From the NCBI GenBank assembly GCA_016926235.1, contig JAFGOZ010000150.1, forward strand, positions 1-18,881: DNA of 18,881 nt, written 5' to 3'. Under the pieces are notes generated by a model. It worked only from the letters and a program-made list of their open reading frames with translations. It made no database searches and was not told where the DNA came from. A program made the position numbers and the translations under genes. This DNA is from Bacteroidales bacterium. Lineage in GTDB: Bacteria > Bacteroidota > Bacteroidia > Bacteroidales > UBA10428. Every line of letters starts with the position of its first letter. Position 1 is the first letter of the stretch. This document shows positions 16,998 to 18,881 of this stretch, one piece after another.

Positions 16998-18023
16998 TTA
17001 CATTTTAAAGCTTTCGGCAATTTCCTTTGCCAATTTTGGTGGTACTGCATTACCAATCATCTTAGCGATTACTCCCTGACTTTTCGAGTAAAACTGATAA
17101 TCTAAAGGAAAACTTTGAAGTGTTGCCCCTTCTCGAAGGGAAATCGCGCGATCCTGCTCCGGATGGCCATAACGACCATTCGAAAAACTATCAAATCTGG
17201 TTGTAATTGTCGGAGAAGGTTTATCCCAATGCATTCTACCGTATACATCGTAATGTCCGGTATGTTCCTTATAACAATTCAATTGTAATTCAGGCGAATT
17301 ATTCCATGCTCGTCGATCGCCACCATTGTGGGGAGTACTACGTATCCTTTTGAGATTAATAGGAGTAAGTCTTGCACTAGTATGAGCAAAGGAGGTCTTA
17401 TCGATCGTTCCATCTGATATTTTAGGGAACCTATCAAGATTTCCAATAGCTTCTTTTACGGTTAGAATGGTCTTTTTATTTCCTTTGGGTAATTGAATTG
17501 AATCTTTCAACCGCGAGGCAATAAGAACATACCTCCTGCGGTTTTGAGGTACTCCGAAATATTTTGCATTCACTATACCCTCATCATAAACATAACCATT
17601 ATGAGTAAGAGATGATTTAAATTCGGCCAAGGGACTTCCCGGGTCAGTATCCAAACCGGGTACATTCTCAATAAAAACATAACCGGGCATATAATACTCT
17701 ACGAACTCCTGAAAATCGGCCAATAACAAACGTGTTTCTTCAGACTTCGCTTTATCGGTTTTAATGTTAGAGTAATATTGACAAGGGCTGCAACCGACAA
17801 AAATCAAATTATCCTGATTTCGTTTTATTTTGAAAAAAGAGCCGACGGTTTTTTTCTTTAGAGTAGAAACATCCTTACAAAGGAATTTGGCATTATTATT
17901 CCTTTCATAGGTTTCCTTGCAATTGACATCTATGTCAATACCACCGAGGACCTTTATACCTGCCTGATTGAATCCGCATGTAACACCTCCGGCGGAGCAG
18001 AAAAAATCAACTGCTTCTAACAT
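16998..18023 (-). CDS. C5-cytosine DNA methyltransferase (Dcm-like)
   Basis: A 341-residue DNA (cytosine-5) methyltransferase that uses S-adenosylmethionine. Motif I is DFFCSAGGVTCGF (6-18). Motif IV is GCSPCQ with the catalytic Cys81. Motif VI is ENV at 119-121, motif VIII is QNRRR at 160-164, and motif X is GNAVPP at 324-329. The target-recognition region lies between about 170 and 265, followed by PSPTITTRFDSFSNGRYGHP, which I assign to motif IX. It would protect the host's own sites from the nuclease encoded downstream, and its 5-methylcytosine product explains the vsr gene. It is the first gene of the six-gene operon. The recognition sequence cannot be deduced here. Confidence 0.95.
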   Translation of the reverse strand: MLEAVDFFCSAGGVTCGFNQAGIKVLGGIDIDVNCKETYERNNNAKFLCKDVSTLKKKTVGSFFKIKRNQDNLIFVGCSPCQYYSNIKTDKAKSEETRLLLADFQEFVEYYMPGYVFIENVPGLDTDPGSPLAEFKSSLTHNGYVYDEGIVNAKYFGVPQNRRRYVLIASRLKDSIQLPKGNKKTILTVKEAIGNLDRFPKISDGTIDKTSFAHTSARLTPINLKRIRSTPHNGGDRRAWNNSPELQLNCYKEHTGHYDVYGRMHWDKPSPTITTRFDSFSNGRYGHPEQDRAISLREGATLQSFPLDYQFYSKSQGVIAKMIGNAVPPKLAKEIAESFKM

Positions 18024-18089
18024 GATTGGTTTTATTTCTTTTCAGATGAGTGAACTTACTATAAAATAAAGTAAAAAATCAATAACAAA

Positions 18090-18120
18090 CAAAGTAAATA
18101 TTAACATCAGGTGGAGTAAA
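18090..18120 (-). promoter_or_regulatory. Candidate promoter of the defence operon
   Basis: Read on the - strand, TTACTTTG (18097-18090) differs by one base from TAnnTTTG. A TTTA (18120-18117) sits 19 bp upstream, one base from the -33 TTTG. The motif ends about 66 bp before the methyltransferase start codon. No better candidate is seen in the upstream 150 bp. Confidence 0.3.
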
Positions 18121-18133
18121 TTCACTAATTTAC
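18116..18133. promoter_or_regulatory. Perfect inverted repeat upstream of the methyltransferase gene
   Basis: GTAAATT-CACT-AATTTAC has perfect 7-bp arms and a 4-base centre. It overlaps the candidate -33 element, about 93 bp upstream of the methyltransferase start. Such a site could bind a regulator of the operon. No dedicated controller gene is present in the operon, so the binding protein is unknown. Confidence 0.3.
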
Positions 18134-18534
18134 AGGATCAACAGGACATAACACTGAGAAAATTTTCCGGTAAATAGGCCTTATATCACGTTTAGACCAA
18201 GATCAGTCTTCACGGATAGATAAAAATTTCTTGTTGTTTACATCTGATCCATTTCATCATGTTATATTCTGACCTGGAATGAAAAAACACAAGTATATAA
18301 ATACACTATACCATGGATAAGCGAGTGGATTGTTTTTTATGAACTATACCTGGTTAATGGCAATATTTGGGAAGGTAGAGAGTCTCCCGTACACATCAAG
18401 GAAAGTGATAAAAACAATAATAGGAATATTGATTAAAAACCTATAGGCTTACTTCATTTCATGAGGATCAATCAAGAGAGAATATCTGTAAAGTATTAGT
18501 TATTTGCAGCCTACTTCATAGAAGGTTCCAGTAC

Positions 18535-18708
18535 CTATTTGTTCGTAGTAGTATATGATTCTTCTATAATATCGACAATAGCCTCGGCTTTTTCCTGACT
18601 GAAAACAACTGCAGGAATAGAACGATGCCTGCTATAATTGTACTTTTTGTAACTAATCCTTACCTTATTTGTAAAATTATTCGACTAAGCTGTAAAGAGT
18701 TTGGACAT
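18535..18708 (-). pseudogene. Decayed coding remnant with in-frame stop
   Basis: On the - strand an ATG at 18708 is followed by seven codons, a TAG at 18687-18685, and then 49 open codons to a TAG at 18537. The open part reads like real protein: KVRISYKKYNYSRHRSIPAV then a helix VFSQEKAEAIVDIIEESY. The mix of basic strand and amphipathic helix is unlike the surrounding AT-rich noise. I do not recognise the family. It may be the tail of a lost gene displaced when the defence operon arrived, or chance. Confidence 0.3.
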
Positions 18709-18881
18709 TTTATGTATAGAATCACTATATATAACATTATATATCTGATGAATAGGAAATTGGAATAGAATTTGCCAAGAAAAGTAAAAGAAGGTATTTG
18801 GGAATGGCTCCTTTATTCTGATATACATATATGTTTATGCGCTTATGGTAAAATACATTCTCAGGACAGCGATTAAATCGT

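Larger units (their letters stand above)
18024..18881. other. 858-bp flank upstream of the defence operon, no intact gene
   Basis: The stretch is AT-rich and has no complete gene I can support. It contains the promoter/operator candidates near 18090-18133, an AT-only inverted repeat at 18727-18744 (ATATATAA-CA-TTATATAT) and a decayed coding remnant at 18535-18708. A 35-residue frame at 18339-18446 (+) begins MNYTWLMAIFGK but has no further support. Confidence 0.5.

Noticed and set aside
18339..18446. 35-residue + frame beginning MNYTWLMAIFGK
   Set aside because: No ribosome-binding site, promoter, partner gene or recognised family; such frames are expected by chance.
18727..18744. Perfect ATATATAA-CA-TTATATAT inverted repeat
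   Set aside because: It is made only of A/T apart from one C, so chance occurrence in this AT-rich flank is likely, and it is far from any gene start.
1..18881. Integrase, transposase, tRNA attachment site or CRISPR array that would explain the island
   Set aside because: Looked for on both strands; no recombinase motifs, terminal inverted repeats, tRNA-like segments or regularly spaced repeats were recognised.

Overview
The window looks like a chromosomal segment from a member of the Bacteroidota, probably an environmental Bacteroidales-type bacterium; the genus cannot be told from the sequence. The clues are AT-rich intergenic DNA, promoter-like motifs of the TAnnTTTG class, few strong Shine-Dalgarno sequences, and lipoprotein-anchored efflux components. 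No rRNA, tRNA, CRISPR array or complete insertion sequence was found.

Left part (1-6558, + strand): the truncated end of a polysaccharide deacetylase gene lies directly against a four-gene efflux locus. It encodes a TetR-family repressor, a periplasmic adaptor lipoprotein, an AcrB-like RND pump and a TolC/OprM-like outer-membrane lipoprotein. Together these would form a tripartite pump across both membranes. A perfect 15-bp palindrome just downstream of a promoter-like motif in front of tetR is a good candidate operator for autorepression of the whole locus.

Middle part (6840-9838): a HAD sugar-phosphatase-like gene (+) converges on a small VOC/glyoxalase-fold gene (-). Next, on the - strand, is a two-gene unit encoding a HipA-like kinase-fold protein and a DUF3037-like protein.

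Right part (10252-18023, - strand): a tightly packed six-gene defence operon read from right to left. It encodes a C5-cytosine DNA methyltransferase, a 993-residue MORC/paraMORC-type GHKL ATPase that also carries a histidine-kinase-like module, a receiver-domain protein, a DUF3883/PD-(D/E)XK-type restriction nuclease, a Vsr endonuclease, and a coiled-coil TIR protein. Gaps are 3-14 nt and one pair overlaps, so co-expression is very likely. This is the most interesting part of the window: a restriction-modification locus that seems to contain its own two-component-like signalling pair and ends in a possible NAD-consuming TIR effector. The MORC-like ATPase plus restriction-modification association is known; the particular combination with the HK/receiver pair and a terminal TIR gene is what deserves attention.

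The right flank (18024-18881) has no intact gene. It holds a weak promoter/operator candidate for the defence operon and a decayed coding remnant.
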